Source of the DNA: Streptomyces sp. NL15-2K
GTDB lineage: Bacteria > Actinomycetota > Actinomycetes > Streptomycetales > Streptomycetaceae
Reading direction: 5' to 3'
Assembly: GCF_030551255.1 (NCBI RefSeq)
Contig: NZ_CP130630.1
Span: forward strand, 11,221,001 to 11,285,000
DNA length: 64,000 nt
The position numbers and the translations under genes are program-made. The notes below the pieces were generated by a model. The model was given only the letters and a program-made list of their open reading frames with translations, was not told the DNA's origin and did not search any database. Each line of letters opens with the position of its first letter. Within the stretch, counting starts at the first letter, position 1. Positions 54,546-63,407 of this stretch are shown in pieces.

Positions 54546-54986
54546 GTGTCCCCCCACACGACGTCCTCTCCCCAGCTGTTAGACGTCCCGAGCACGGACC
54601 GAACACACTGGCTCGAACTCCCGGCGCACCGCTCCAGCGTCTCGGTGGCCCGCCGCTCCATGAGCGCGCGGCTGACCGCGTGGCGGCTGCCGGGCGAGGT
54701 GTGCGCGGACGCCGTCCTGCTCGTGTCCGAGCTGGTCACCAACGCCGTGCGGCACACCCTCAGCACGCGGGTCCTGTGCGGCATCGGGCTCGTCACGGAC
54801 GGGTGTCTCCGCCTCGAGGTGCACGACCACGGCCGGCCGGGCCACGGCCTGCCGCGACGCGAGCCCTGCGCCGGCGACGAGGGCGGCCGCGGCCTGCTCC
54901 TCGTGGAGGGGCTCGCGGACGCCTGGGGCGTCGACCGGTCGAGACTCACCGGCGGCAACGCGGTGTGGGCGAACCTGACGGTCTGA
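54546..54986 (+). CDS. HATPase-domain protein (anti-sigma-factor-like serine kinase type)
   Basis: This 146-residue protein has the GHKL ATPase fold of RsbW/SpoIIAB relatives: ADAVLLVSELVTNAVRHTL is the N-box, LEVHDHGRPG the G1 region, and GGRGLLLVEGLADAWGV the G2 region. GTG 54546 follows GGAAGG; a longer Pro-rich frame upstream is not used. Such proteins bind an anti-anti-sigma factor or regulate a PP2C phosphatase. The convergent SpoIIE phosphatase at 55022 is a natural partner. Confidence 0.9.
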   Translation: MSPHTTSSPQLLDVPSTDRTHWLELPAHRSSVSVARRSMSARLTAWRLPGEVCADAVLLVSELVTNAVRHTLSTRVLCGIGLVTDGCLRLEVHDHGRPGHGLPRREPCAGDEGGRGLLLVEGLADAWGVDRSRLTGGNAVWANLTV

Positions 54987-55021
54987 GCACGCTCGGCAAC
55001 GGCGTTGTCCGGTGGCCGGGT

Positions 55022-56449
55022 TCAGCCCTTCGCGGGTGTCAGCTCGGCGAGCAGCAGGGTGCGGTCGTCGGCGCCTGACGCGTCGGAAGGGGCGTGCAGG
55101 AGCCGTTGGCACAGCGCGGGCAGCGCGTCGCGGTCGTCGGCCACGGGCTCGACGGCGGCCGTGTCCAGGGTGCGCGCGAGGCGGGTGATCTCCTGATCGA
55201 TGTCGGCGTCGCGGCACTCGACCAGACCGTCGCTGTAGAGGACGAGGAGGGCCGGTTCCGGCACGCTCAGCACGGTGGCCTCGTAGGTGTCCGCGCCGAG
55301 TCCGAGGGGCAGGCCCGGTCCGACGAGCGGGACCGGGGCGGTCCGGCCGTCCGGGCCGCGCAGCAGTGGGGGAGGGTGGCCCGCGCCCACGAGGGTGCAG
55401 GTGCAGCGCCGGGCGTCCCATTCGGCGTACATACAGGTCGCGAAGGAGGCGCCCGGTGTGTCGTCGGCGAGCGCGTCGAGCCGCCGTATGAGATCGGCCG
55501 GAGGGATGTCGAATCCCGCGAGGGTACGGGCGGCGGTGCGCAGCTGGATCATCGCGACGGCGGACTCGGGACCGTGCCCCATGGCGTCCCCGACGATCAG
55601 GCCGACCCGGTCACCCGGCCGTTTCAGCACGTCGAACCAGTCACCGCCGATGACGGTGCCCTGCCCGGCGGGCAGGCAGCCGTGGGCGATCCGGCAGCCC
55701 TCGAACTCCTGGACCGAGCCGGGCAGCAGACTGTTGCGGATGGCCAGGGCGGTGCGGCGCTCGCGCTCGTACCGGCGCGCGTTGTCCAGGGCGATGGAGG
55801 CCCGCGCGGCCAGCGACTCCGCGGCCGCCACGTCCGCGGGCAGGAACGGCGCCCGGTCCGGTCCGCGTGTACAGGTGAGGAAGCCGACCGCCGCGCCCCG
55901 CAGACGCAGCGGGACGACGAGAAACGAACCCACCCGCGACAGCAGCTCGCCGATGCGGGCGTCACCGCCGCCGGCGGCGACGAGCCGCTCGGACGTGTGC
56001 GCGTCGACCGTGTCGAGCACCTGGGCGTGTCCGGCGGCAAGCGCGCGGGCGTACGGCGTCTCACGGGGGAAGACGATCACCTCACCGACCGGCAGCATGC
56101 CCTCCCAGTCCTCGAGCGTGTCCGTTCCCACCCGCACCGCCAGTCGGCGCGCCTCGATCTGGGGCGGATCCACGGTGACGTACGCGTTCTCCTCGCGCCG
56201 CCAGCGCTCCAGCAGATAGACCGACGCCGCGTCGCAGAACCCGGGCGTCAGCGCGTGCACGACATGGCTGCCGGTCAGGGGCAGATCGAGTTCCGAGCCG
56301 ATGGCGTCGGCCGCGGGGGACAAGAGCGACCGTCGGGGCGCGGGCGGTGCGACGGGTGCGTCGGCGGTGCGGCTGCGCGGTTCGTTCCGCAGGGTCGTGC
56401 CTTTCGGGGTGCGGGCTGCGGTCGCGCGGCGGGGACAACTGTTCGCCAC
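55022..56449 (-). CDS. GAF-SpoIIE PP2C-family serine phosphatase
   Basis: This roughly 475-residue protein has a GAF-like sensor in about the first half (LVVPLRLRGAAVGFLTCTR, SLAARASIALDNARRYERE). The C-terminal SpoIIE/PP2C catalytic domain has GGDWFDV, VGLIVGDAMGHGPESA, GHPPPLLRGPDG and YSDGLVECRD as metal-binding Asp motifs. It dephosphorylates anti-anti-sigma partners. The start is uncertain: GTG 56449 has no ribosome-binding site and the open frame extends to 56482. Confidence 0.92.
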   Translation of the reverse strand: MANSCPRRATAARTPKGTTLRNEPRSRTADAPVAPPAPRRSLLSPAADAIGSELDLPLTGSHVVHALTPGFCDAASVYLLERWRREENAYVTVDPPQIEARRLAVRVGTDTLEDWEGMLPVGEVIVFPRETPYARALAAGHAQVLDTVDAHTSERLVAAGGGDARIGELLSRVGSFLVVPLRLRGAAVGFLTCTRGPDRAPFLPADVAAAESLAARASIALDNARRYERERRTALAIRNSLLPGSVQEFEGCRIAHGCLPAGQGTVIGGDWFDVLKRPGDRVGLIVGDAMGHGPESAVAMIQLRTAARTLAGFDIPPADLIRRLDALADDTPGASFATCMYAEWDARRCTCTLVGAGHPPPLLRGPDGRTAPVPLVGPGLPLGLGADTYEATVLSVPEPALLVLYSDGLVECRDADIDQEITRLARTLDTAAVEPVADDRDALPALCQRLLHAPSDASGADDRTLLLAELTPAKG

Positions 56450-56508
56450 GCGTCGTCGGCAAACTATATGATGATGCGTCAAGCGCGCCGGAAGTGAAGG
56501 GAGTTGTG

Positions 56509-57321
56509 GTGTCCGACACGGAGGGGCTCCCAGCGGGAGCCGATCCCGACAAGGCGAGCGTTGCCCGGATGTACGACGCCATGCTGGGCGGACAGCACAA
56601 CTTCGGCATCGACCGGGAGGCGGTGGCGGCCTTCACGGCCATCGATCCCCAGGTGCGTACCCTGGCCCGCGCCAACCGCGCCTTCCTCGGACGAGCCGTT
56701 CGCTTCCTGGTCGAGGCCGGGGTGCGGCAGTTCATCGACCTCGGTTCGGGCATCCCGACCCAGGGCAACGTGCACGAGGTGGCACAGGCGGCGAGTCCGG
56801 GAGCCCGGGTGGTCTACGTGGACAACGATCCCGTGGCCGTGGCCCACAGCGCGTCCCTGCTGGCCGACAACCCGGACGCGGACATCGTCGACGCCGACAT
56901 CCGGCGCCCGGCCGACATCCTGTCCTCCCCGCAGGTGCGGAAGCTGATCGACTTCGAGCAGCCCGTCGCCGTCCTGATGATCACGATCCTGCACTTCGTC
57001 ACGCCCGAGGAGAACCCGGCCGGCATCGTGGCCGCCTTCCGGGACGCCGTACCCGAAGGCAGTTGGCTGGCCATGAGTCATGCCACCAACCAGGATCGCC
57101 CGGACACGGCCGCCGCCGTGGGACAGCTGTACAAGTCCAGGGCCACCTCGCCGGTGACCGCCCGCTCCCACGCCGAGATCCTCGGCCTCTTCACCGGCTT
57201 CGACCTGGCGGAGCCGGGCCTGGTCCACGTGCCCCTGTGGCGCCCGGACCCGGACGACCGGATCCCGGACAACCCGTCGGAGTACTGGGTGTACGCGGGA
57301 GTCGGCCGCAAGAACGGGTGA
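56509..57321 (+). CDS. PF04672-type SAM-dependent methyltransferase (second copy)
   Basis: This 270-residue paralogue of the 52218 gene has the same motifs: ASVARMYDAMLGGQHNFGIDRE, QFIDLGSGIPTQGNVHEVAQ, ARVVYVDNDPVAVAHS, PVAVLMITILHFVTPEENP and SHAEILGLFTGFDLAEPGLV. GTG 56509 has GGGAG 5 bases upstream. It is divergent from the SpoIIE gene. The two methyltransferases flank the XRE/DUF397/HATPase/SpoIIE group, so the whole block may be one regulatory neighbourhood. Confidence 0.92.
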   Translation: MSDTEGLPAGADPDKASVARMYDAMLGGQHNFGIDREAVAAFTAIDPQVRTLARANRAFLGRAVRFLVEAGVRQFIDLGSGIPTQGNVHEVAQAASPGARVVYVDNDPVAVAHSASLLADNPDADIVDADIRRPADILSSPQVRKLIDFEQPVAVLMITILHFVTPEENPAGIVAAFRDAVPEGSWLAMSHATNQDRPDTAAAVGQLYKSRATSPVTARSHAEILGLFTGFDLAEPGLVHVPLWRPDPDDRIPDNPSEYWVYAGVGRKNG

Positions 57322-57397
57322 GCGGGCGGTGCGGGGACTGCCCCGCCGCCCCCGAATCGCTGGTCGTGATCACGGCACCGGCAGACTCCACGGACGG

Positions 57398-58489
57398 TCA
57401 GCTGCGTGGCGGTGCCGTGCTGTGTCTGATCGCCAGACGGGTCGGGACGAGGTCGGTCCCCGGGCGGGAGCCGCCGCGGGTGCGGATCTGGCGGAGGGCG
57501 TCCTGGACGCAGCGGCGCCCCACCTCGGCGAAGTCCTGGTGGACGGTGGTGAGGGGCGGGACGAAGAAGGCGGCGTCGGGGATGTCGTCGAAGCCGACCA
57601 CGCTGACGTCCCGGGGGACGGACAGGCCGCGTTCGTGGAAGGCGCGCAGCAGACCCAGGGCCATCTGGTCGTTGGAGGCGAACACGGCGGTGCAGTCGGG
57701 CTCCTCGACGAGCGCGAGGCCGGCCGCGTAGCCGGACTCGGCCGACCAGTCGCCGCGCAGGGGCGGCGGAACCGGGCGTCCCGCCTCCTCCAGGACGGCG
57801 CGCCAGGCCTGGGTCCGGCGCTGGCCGGCGAAGGACGTCTCGGGGCCGGTCACATGCCATACGGTCCGATGGCCCAGGTCGAGCAGGTGCCGGACGGCTT
57901 TCCGGGCGCCGTCGGCCTGGTCGGTGTCGACCACGCTGTAGCGGTCCCCGGCGTCGGAGTCCACGACGACGACGTGCACGCCCGGCGGCAGCTGCACCGT
58001 GCCGGTGTCGAGCAGATGGATCTCCATGATGACGATGACGGCGTCGACGGCCAGCTCGCCCATCCGGGTGAAGGCCCCCAGTACGTTGTCCTGGGTGGGG
58101 ACGTCGATGGGGATCAGGGTGATCGCGTATCCCTCGGCCGCGGCGTGCGTGGCGATCGCCTCCACGGTGCGGCTGTTGCCCGTCGAGGACAGGCTGAAGA
58201 GGATCACGCCGATGGTGTTGAACTGGCCGTACCGCAGGGCGCGTGCCGCGCTGTTGGGCCGGTAGCCCAGTTCCCGCATCGCCGCGAGCACCTGCTCCCG
58301 TGTCGAACTGATCACTCCGGGATGGCCGTTGGAGACCCGCGAGACCGTCTGGGACGAGACCCCCGCGAGCTTGGCGACATCGGCCATGGAGACGCGCTGC
58401 TTGCGGCGTCCGCCGGGCACGCCGGAGCCGCCGCGCTGCGCGCCGCCGGCGGCCGCGGAGACCAGCTTCTCCGGGTTGTTCAGGTCCAT
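57398..58489 (-). CDS. LacI-family transcriptional regulator
   Basis: This 363-residue regulator has a Gly-rich N-terminal tail and then the LacI helix-turn-helix SMADVAKLAGVSSQTVSRVSNG with hinge RPNSAARAL. The ligand domain runs from NTIGVILFSLSSTGN to VSVVGFDDIPDAAFFVPPLTTV. ATG 58489 fits the domain start; the tail before the HTH is about 45 residues. Twin perfect palindromes upstream (58612 and 58668) are probably its operators. Neighbouring GH5, isomerase and MFS genes suggest control of a plant-sugar pathway. It is not CebR itself as judged by motif and operator. Confidence 0.93.
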   Translation of the reverse strand: MDLNNPEKLVSAAAGGAQRGGSGVPGGRRKQRVSMADVAKLAGVSSQTVSRVSNGHPGVISSTREQVLAAMRELGYRPNSAARALRYGQFNTIGVILFSLSSTGNSRTVEAIATHAAAEGYAITLIPIDVPTQDNVLGAFTRMGELAVDAVIVIMEIHLLDTGTVQLPPGVHVVVVDSDAGDRYSVVDTDQADGARKAVRHLLDLGHRTVWHVTGPETSFAGQRRTQAWRAVLEEAGRPVPPPLRGDWSAESGYAAGLALVEEPDCTAVFASNDQMALGLLRAFHERGLSVPRDVSVVGFDDIPDAAFFVPPLTTVHQDFAEVGRRCVQDALRQIRTRGGSRPGTDLVPTRLAIRHSTAPPRS

Positions 58490-58611
58490 CGCTCCACCAC
58501 TCCCGCTTCCCTGGGCCCCGGGCCGGGACTCCGCCACGCGGTGCCACGGATGTTACGCGTGGGAAACCTTGACGATCGCTGGGGCGGGTGCCACGATTCC
58601 GACGCCCTGAA

Positions 58612-58623
58612 GTTTACGTAAAC
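58612..58623. promoter_or_regulatory. LacI-type operator, site 1
   Basis: GTTTACGTAAAC is a perfect 12-base palindrome 123 bases upstream of the LacI start. The central CG and 12- to 14-base size are those of LacI-family operators. Confidence 0.65.
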
Positions 58624-58667
58624 ATCGGCCGCGAGAGCAGCCTGGCGCACCGCCTTGTTCCTCGGAT

Positions 58668-58679
58668 GTTTACGTAAAC
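58668..58679. promoter_or_regulatory. LacI-type operator, site 2
   Basis: This is an identical palindrome to site 1, starting 56 bases away (about five helical turns), extended to TGTTTACGTAAACA at 58667-58680. The pair would allow DNA looping by a tetrameric or paired repressor. Confidence 0.65.
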
Positions 58680-58752
58680 ACGGCATCGCGGTCGGCGGAG
58701 CAGGGAGGAGCGGAACGGTGGTCCCAGCACCGCGGGCACGGATGCACAGCGC

Positions 58753-59029
58753 TAGGGCCTGTGCCGGAAGTGGCGCCTGCCGGGCGGCGCCTGGCACGCT
58801 CCCCCACTGCCTTAAGGGCGTGGGAGGTGCCCCCACTCGCCGCACCGGGCGAAAGCCCAAGTACATCCGGTCCATCGACGGGGCCTTCCGCCCGGCACGC
58901 CGAGAGCACGCACCAACGCAGTCATCAGCCTCCCCCACTCTCGGCTTCGCTCGAGCGGGGGGACCCCCATCGCGGCGGGCGCCCGGCCCGCCCTCCGGGC
59001 GGACGACGCCACTTCCGGCACAGGCCCTA
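58753..59029. mobile_element. 273-bp palindromic MITE-like element with TA flanks
   Basis: Inverted repeats of 25 bases (58751-58775 with 59007-59031, core GGGCCTGTGCCGGAAGTGGC) are perfect, and TA lies at both ends (58753-58754, 59028-59029). No transposase is encoded. Interior bases 58929-58972 are identical to the 44-base core of the 198-bp MITEs. It lies between the LacI operators and the GH5 gene and may affect expression of GH5. Confidence 0.75.
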
Positions 59030-59181
59030 GCTCGCCCGCCTTCTCGCAGGTCGGCTCCGCCGCGAACCGAGCCTTACGCCATCCCTGAACAGGATGGTCA
59101 CCGTCCAGTGGCGACAGCCGGGCGGCAGAACCCCCATCCCCCCTCATGACAAGCGCCGCCATCTCCCGAAAGGGCAAGCCG

Positions 59182-60237
59182 ATGCGCAAGACCCCCACCA
59201 GCACCCGCTTCACCCCCCGGTTGCGTACCGCCTTCGTGGCGGTCGCGATCGCCGCCATCAGCGGTACGACCATCACCGGCAGCTCCGCCGCCGCCGCGCC
59301 GAGCACCGACACCACCCAGTTCAAGGGCGTGAACTGGGCCGACCCCCGCGACAACTTCGCCGACGACCCCGTCGTCCTGTCCGGCCTGTCGACCTCCGAC
59401 ACCTACGCCCAGAGCTACACCAAGGCCAGCCGGATCATCTCGGCGTTCCGCGCGAACCTCGGTGCCAACACGGTCCGGCTGCCCATCAACCCGTACACCG
59501 TCAACGGCTCCTACTGGAAGTCCTACCGCGGTGTCATCGACGCGGCGACGGCCAAGGGATTCAAGGTCATCCTCTCCTACTGGGAGGGCACGGGCCCGCG
59601 CAAGGACGGCTTCATCGACGACGAGGCCACCTTCTGGCCCATGTGGGACACCGTGGTCAAGGCCTACAAGGGCAACGCCCGGGTCTACTTCGAGCCGATG
59701 AACGAGCCCCACGGCTACACCGACACCGAGTGGGCCGACATCGCCGCCAAGTGGCTGGGCACCTACCCGTCGGTCCCTCGCAACCGGGTCTTCGTCAGCG
59801 GCGCCGGCTACAACGACCACGTCACCTCCGTGTGCGCCGACCCGCGTCTGAAGGGCACCTATCTGTCGCTGCACCACTACGGGTTCTGGAAGGAGTACGC
59901 CACCTACGACCAGTGGGTGGCCGACCTCAAGGAGCGCATCGGCACTTGCGCGAACCGGACCGTCGCGGACGAGTTCGGCGCCCACATGACCACCGGCTTC
60001 GACTACAACAAGCCGGCTCCCGACAACAACTTCATCAACTTCATGCAGGCCGTCACCGACACCTTCCGCGAGCTGAAGATGGGCTCCGTCTACTGGCCCG
60101 GCCTGCGCACCGGTGACACGTACTCGCTGCAGAAGCTGATCGGCGACCCCGCCCGCCCGTGGCTGGCCACCACCAACCAGTCCGGCGCCGACCGGCTCGC
60201 CTGGGGCTGGGGACGCGGCAAGCCCGTCCAACGCTGA
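59182..60237 (+). CDS. Secreted GH5-family glycoside hydrolase (endoglucanase-like)
   Basis: This 351-residue enzyme has a Sec signal peptide (n-region RKTPTSTRFTPRLR, cleavage near SSAAAAPS). The GH5 TIM barrel has the acid/base Glu in YFEPMNEPHG, the His motif LSLHHYGFW and the nucleophile Glu in VADEFGAHM. It has no carbohydrate-binding module. ATG 59182 has AAGGG 7 bases upstream. Probable action is on beta-1,4-glucan or a related beta-glycan. It is convergent with the isomerase gene. No CebR box is seen upstream, so it may answer to the adjacent LacI regulator. Confidence 0.92.
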   Translation: MRKTPTSTRFTPRLRTAFVAVAIAAISGTTITGSSAAAAPSTDTTQFKGVNWADPRDNFADDPVVLSGLSTSDTYAQSYTKASRIISAFRANLGANTVRLPINPYTVNGSYWKSYRGVIDAATAKGFKVILSYWEGTGPRKDGFIDDEATFWPMWDTVVKAYKGNARVYFEPMNEPHGYTDTEWADIAAKWLGTYPSVPRNRVFVSGAGYNDHVTSVCADPRLKGTYLSLHHYGFWKEYATYDQWVADLKERIGTCANRTVADEFGAHMTTGFDYNKPAPDNNFINFMQAVTDTFRELKMGSVYWPGLRTGDTYSLQKLIGDPARPWLATTNQSGADRLAWGWGRGKPVQR

Positions 60238-60256
60238 CCCACCCCTCGGCACCCCC

Positions 60257-60292
60257 CGGCCGGCCGCGGTGCTCGCGCATCGCGGCCGGCCG
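60257..60292. terminator. Bidirectional terminator between GH5 and isomerase genes
   Basis: GGCCGGCCGCG (60258-60268) pairs perfectly with CGCGGCCGGCC (60281-60291), with one flanking C-G pair and a 12-base loop. Convergent genes on both sides. Confidence 0.7.
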
Positions 60293-60343
60293 CGGCACAT
60301 GAGGGGTGACCGGGGATTTCCCTCGCGCCTGCCAGGCGCGAGG

Positions 60344-61813
60344 TCACACTTCCCGGTGCTCGATGCCGAGCAGACTCGCGGCGGCCCGGAAACCGGCGGT
60401 GTGATGGCCGACCGCGAGGGACCAGTGGTGGCCGACGCCCGTGGCGCTCCACGCATCCACCCACTCGCCGGGATCACGGCCGAACGCCACCCGGCTCGTG
60501 GTGTTGCCGATCTCCAGCAGCGGGCCGGGGACGACGGTGCCCTCGGAGGTGATGAACGACAGGCTGCCGTCCGCGTCCTGGCCGAGGCCGAGCAGGGTGA
60601 CGGGGCCGTGCCGGACGTCGAACTCCACGCTGACGCCCCAGCCGCGCTTGCCGTGATACACACCCAGGCCGCGCAGCAGCGGATCACGCGCGCTGACGGC
60701 GAGGTGGGCGGGCCCGTCGTGGCCCATCTCCACGACCTCGTCCTCGAAGTCGAGGGCCTGGATCTCGGTGAAGGACCCTCCGGCACCGACACTCTGCGAG
60801 ACCAACTGGGCGACACTGGTGCGCAGTTCGTACTCGCCGGCGGCGGGCACGCCCCGGGCGGTGAGCAGGGAGGCGCCCAGGATCATGCCGGCGCCGAGCC
60901 GCTCGTGCAGTTCGCCGTCGAGACCGCGGTGGTAGTACGCGAGGGTGTCGAGGCCGAAGTCCTCGACGAGCCGGTCGAGCGCGACGGACACGGTCGCTCC
61001 CCACGCGAAGTCCTCGTCCACCACGCTGTCGTCGAGGGTGAAGACCTGCCGGGCGAGATCCATGCGGGCGCGGGTCTCGGCCTCCGTCACCTTCTCCACC
61101 CGGTGCCGCAGGTCGTCGAACTCCAGCACCTCCACATGCGAGCCGAACGTCGCCGGAAGCAGCGTCAGATCGGTCGACACGTCGAGCATGCCGGGATACA
61201 GGTGGCCCATCAGGCCGTGCCGGGCGTGCCGCAGGGCGGCGCGGACATGTGCGGCGCGTACCCACTGCTCGATGCGCCGCCAGGCGGCCTCCTGGCGCAG
61301 CCAGCCCGAGACCGACCGGAAGGGGATGCCGGCGCGACGGAAGACGTTGCCGATCTCGGGCACCGAGCACTGCGCGCAGTACGCCAGCCAGTCGCCGGTG
61401 TCGAAGGTGGCGTGGTCCATCCGCTCCGACGGCTGGAGGTCGATGACCAGAATCGGGGTGTGTGAGCGCTGGGCGATCGGCAGCACCATCGACGAGGTCA
61501 GATACGTCGTCAGGAAGAGCACGATCAGGTCGCAGTCCGTACGGCGGAGCCGCTCGGCGGCGGCCGCGCCCTCCTGGGCGTCGGAGACGAAGCCGACATC
61601 GGTGACCTCCGCGTCCATCCCTCGCAGGCGCTCGGTGACGTACGCGGCCGACTCCTTCAACCGCGGGAGGAGACCGGGGAACTGCGGCCAGTACGTGCCG
61701 AGTCCGCCGGCGACCAGGCCGATGCGGGTACGGCGGCGGGTCACCGGGGGGAGCAGATCGCGCAGGGCGGCGGCGCGGTCCGCGGTCACGGTCGGGGTGT
61801 CGGTCGTTGCCAT
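60344..61813 (-). CDS. L-arabinose/L-fucose isomerase-fold protein
   Basis: This 489-residue sugar isomerase-like protein has RIGLVAGGLGTYWPQFPG near the N-terminus, CDLIVLFLTTYLTSSM, and the C-terminal metal-site histidines in GVGHHWSLAVGHH. ALDFEDEVVEMGHDGP probably carries a Glu/His ligand set. Relatives convert L-arabinose, L-fucose or related aldoses to ketoses. Its neighbours (MFS, GH5, GH106-like) suggest the substrate is a plant-derived sugar such as L-rhamnose or L-arabinose, but specificity is not readable. It lies 36 bases from MITE copy 2. Confidence 0.85.
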   Translation of the reverse strand: MATTDTPTVTADRAAALRDLLPPVTRRRTRIGLVAGGLGTYWPQFPGLLPRLKESAAYVTERLRGMDAEVTDVGFVSDAQEGAAAAERLRRTDCDLIVLFLTTYLTSSMVLPIAQRSHTPILVIDLQPSERMDHATFDTGDWLAYCAQCSVPEIGNVFRRAGIPFRSVSGWLRQEAAWRRIEQWVRAAHVRAALRHARHGLMGHLYPGMLDVSTDLTLLPATFGSHVEVLEFDDLRHRVEKVTEAETRARMDLARQVFTLDDSVVDEDFAWGATVSVALDRLVEDFGLDTLAYYHRGLDGELHERLGAGMILGASLLTARGVPAAGEYELRTSVAQLVSQSVGAGGSFTEIQALDFEDEVVEMGHDGPAHLAVSARDPLLRGLGVYHGKRGWGVSVEFDVRHGPVTLLGLGQDADGSLSFITSEGTVVPGPLLEIGNTTSRVAFGRDPGEWVDAWSATGVGHHWSLAVGHHTAGFRAAASLLGIEHREV

Positions 61814-61848
61814 GGTCGGTGCTCCTTGTGAGGTCCGGTTCGGGTTGA

Positions 61849-62046
61849 GAGCTCCGAGCAGAATGGGAGTCCGATCAGCTCGCGGCGTCTGGTGCGTGCG
61901 ATCGCAAGGCGCCGGAAGGTCCTCGATGGGGGTCCCCCCGCTCGAGCGAAGCCGAGAGTGGGGGAGGAGCTACTAGGGCCTTCCGGCAACGCGGCGAGCG
62001 TGCGTGCCAGGCGTCGCGAGCCGGGCGCCCATTCTGCTCGGAGCTC
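61849..62046. mobile_element. 198-bp MITE, copy 2 (inverted orientation)
   Basis: This is the reverse complement of copy 1, identical in length and nearly identical in sequence. The visible differences are one base in each GAACAG/GAGCAG terminal motif and a short change near one end. The terminal repeats GAGCTCCGAGCAGAATGGG are retained. It lies in the MFS-isomerase intergenic gap and ends one base before the MFS stop codon triplet at 62047-62049. Flanks here are GA and TC, so the TA duplication seen at copy 1 is not obvious. Confidence 0.85.
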
Positions 62047-63345
62047 TCAGGCCCGGGCCACGCCCAGATCCGCGGGGGCGGCAGCGGTATCGGGGGAACG
62101 CTGGATGAGGACACGGACGACGTACACGCCCGCGACCGCCGACGCCGCCATGCACAGGGTGATCGACCAGAGCAGGACGGACGCGCTGTACTCCATCAGG
62201 GCGGGCGTGACGAACGCGACGCCCGCGAAGACCCCCCGCGACAGGGCGTAGGTGAGGCCCTGGGTGGTGCCGCGGGTGTCCGGGGGCAGCGTGAGCTGCG
62301 ACCACACCTTGTAACTGGCCTCCCCCGCGAAGGGGTTGGAGATCTGGTAGAGCACGAAGAAGACGAGCATGCCGACGAGGGCGCCGGCCGTGAGGGAGGC
62401 GATGCAGAAGGCGACGATCTGCACGACGGTGAACACGTAGAACAGCCGGTCGCGCCAGGGGGTGTCGGCGATCCGGACGAAGACGAAGGTCAGCACCAGC
62501 GCGATCGGGAGGAAGGCCAGATTGATCCCGGTGGCCAGGCTCTGCGAGGCACCGCTGACCGTGACCAGCAGATAGGTGCCGAACTGGCCGAAGGTGTTGG
62601 CGCCGATGCCCCAGGTGACGTAGTAGGCGAAGGTCGCGGCCATCGGCAGCAACGCGGCACGGTTCCACACGTTCTTGAGCGCGGTGCCGCGCGGGGCGGC
62701 CAGCGCGGCCGCCTCGGCCTCCACCTCCTCCTCGGGCAGCTCGTCCGCCAGCTCCAGACGGGAGCGCAGCTGCCAGGTGACCAGCGCGGCGACGGCCAGA
62801 TGGCCGGTGATGAGCCGCGCCCCGGTCATGCCCGTGTCCGACAGGAGGTAACCGAGGAACGTGACGACGACGATGCCCGCCATCCACATGACCTGCGTGA
62901 AGGACACCAGACGCGCCCGGCCGTCGGCGGGTGCGGCGTCCGAGACCACGGCCAGGGACGTCGGCAGGTCGGCACCGGCCGCCAGACCCGCCACGAGCAC
63001 GCCGACGAACAGCGTGATGTCGTTCGGCGCCAGCGTGATGACGACCGCGCCGAGCGCGAAGCAGAAGATGTCCCAGTTGTAGACACGGCGGCGGCCGAAC
63101 ATGTCGGCCAGCCGTCCCCCGACGAGGGAGCCGACGGCGATGCAGCCGGTGACGATCGCGCTGATCGCGCCCGCCATCCAGACGCCCATGTCGTAACTGT
63201 CCCGGTAGATGGCCAGGTTGACGGCGATACTGACGATGAGGGCGGCATCCAGGTACGAGGCCATGCCCGACAGCGCCGCGACCTTCCACAGGCGCTTCGG
63301 GATGGGCTGTTTGGCGTGATCCGGGGCAGTGGGAGTTCGGGCCAT
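62047..63345 (-). CDS. MFS transporter, sugar-porter-like
   Basis: This 432-residue membrane protein has 12 predicted spans. The loop 2-3 motif VGGRLADMFGRRRV and a matching loop in the second half (VRIADTPWRDRL) are marks of MFS permeases. The N-terminus is short and cytoplasmic. It is the first gene of a minus-strand pair with the isomerase, so it probably imports that enzyme's substrate. Its stop lies at the MITE border, so the C-terminus (ADLGVARA) may have been set by the insertion. Confidence 0.9.
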   Translation of the reverse strand: MARTPTAPDHAKQPIPKRLWKVAALSGMASYLDAALIVSIAVNLAIYRDSYDMGVWMAGAISAIVTGCIAVGSLVGGRLADMFGRRRVYNWDIFCFALGAVVITLAPNDITLFVGVLVAGLAAGADLPTSLAVVSDAAPADGRARLVSFTQVMWMAGIVVVTFLGYLLSDTGMTGARLITGHLAVAALVTWQLRSRLELADELPEEEVEAEAAALAAPRGTALKNVWNRAALLPMAATFAYYVTWGIGANTFGQFGTYLLVTVSGASQSLATGINLAFLPIALVLTFVFVRIADTPWRDRLFYVFTVVQIVAFCIASLTAGALVGMLVFFVLYQISNPFAGEASYKVWSQLTLPPDTRGTTQGLTYALSRGVFAGVAFVTPALMEYSASVLLWSITLCMAASAVAGVYVVRVLIQRSPDTAAAPADLGVARA

Positions 63346-63407
63346 GATGCGACTCCGTCGTCTTGTGAGGTCGCGGTTCCGGGGCCAAGTCGCAGCGAAT
63401 ATAGGGC

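Noticed and set aside
57322..57353. GC-rich imperfect hairpin between the methyltransferase and LacI genes as a terminator
   Set aside because: Pairing needs bulges and no T-tract is present; evidence is too weak for a feature call.
58655..59149. 164-codon open frame over the LacI upstream region
   Set aside because: It lies almost wholly in the palindromic element; the translation is repeat-derived.
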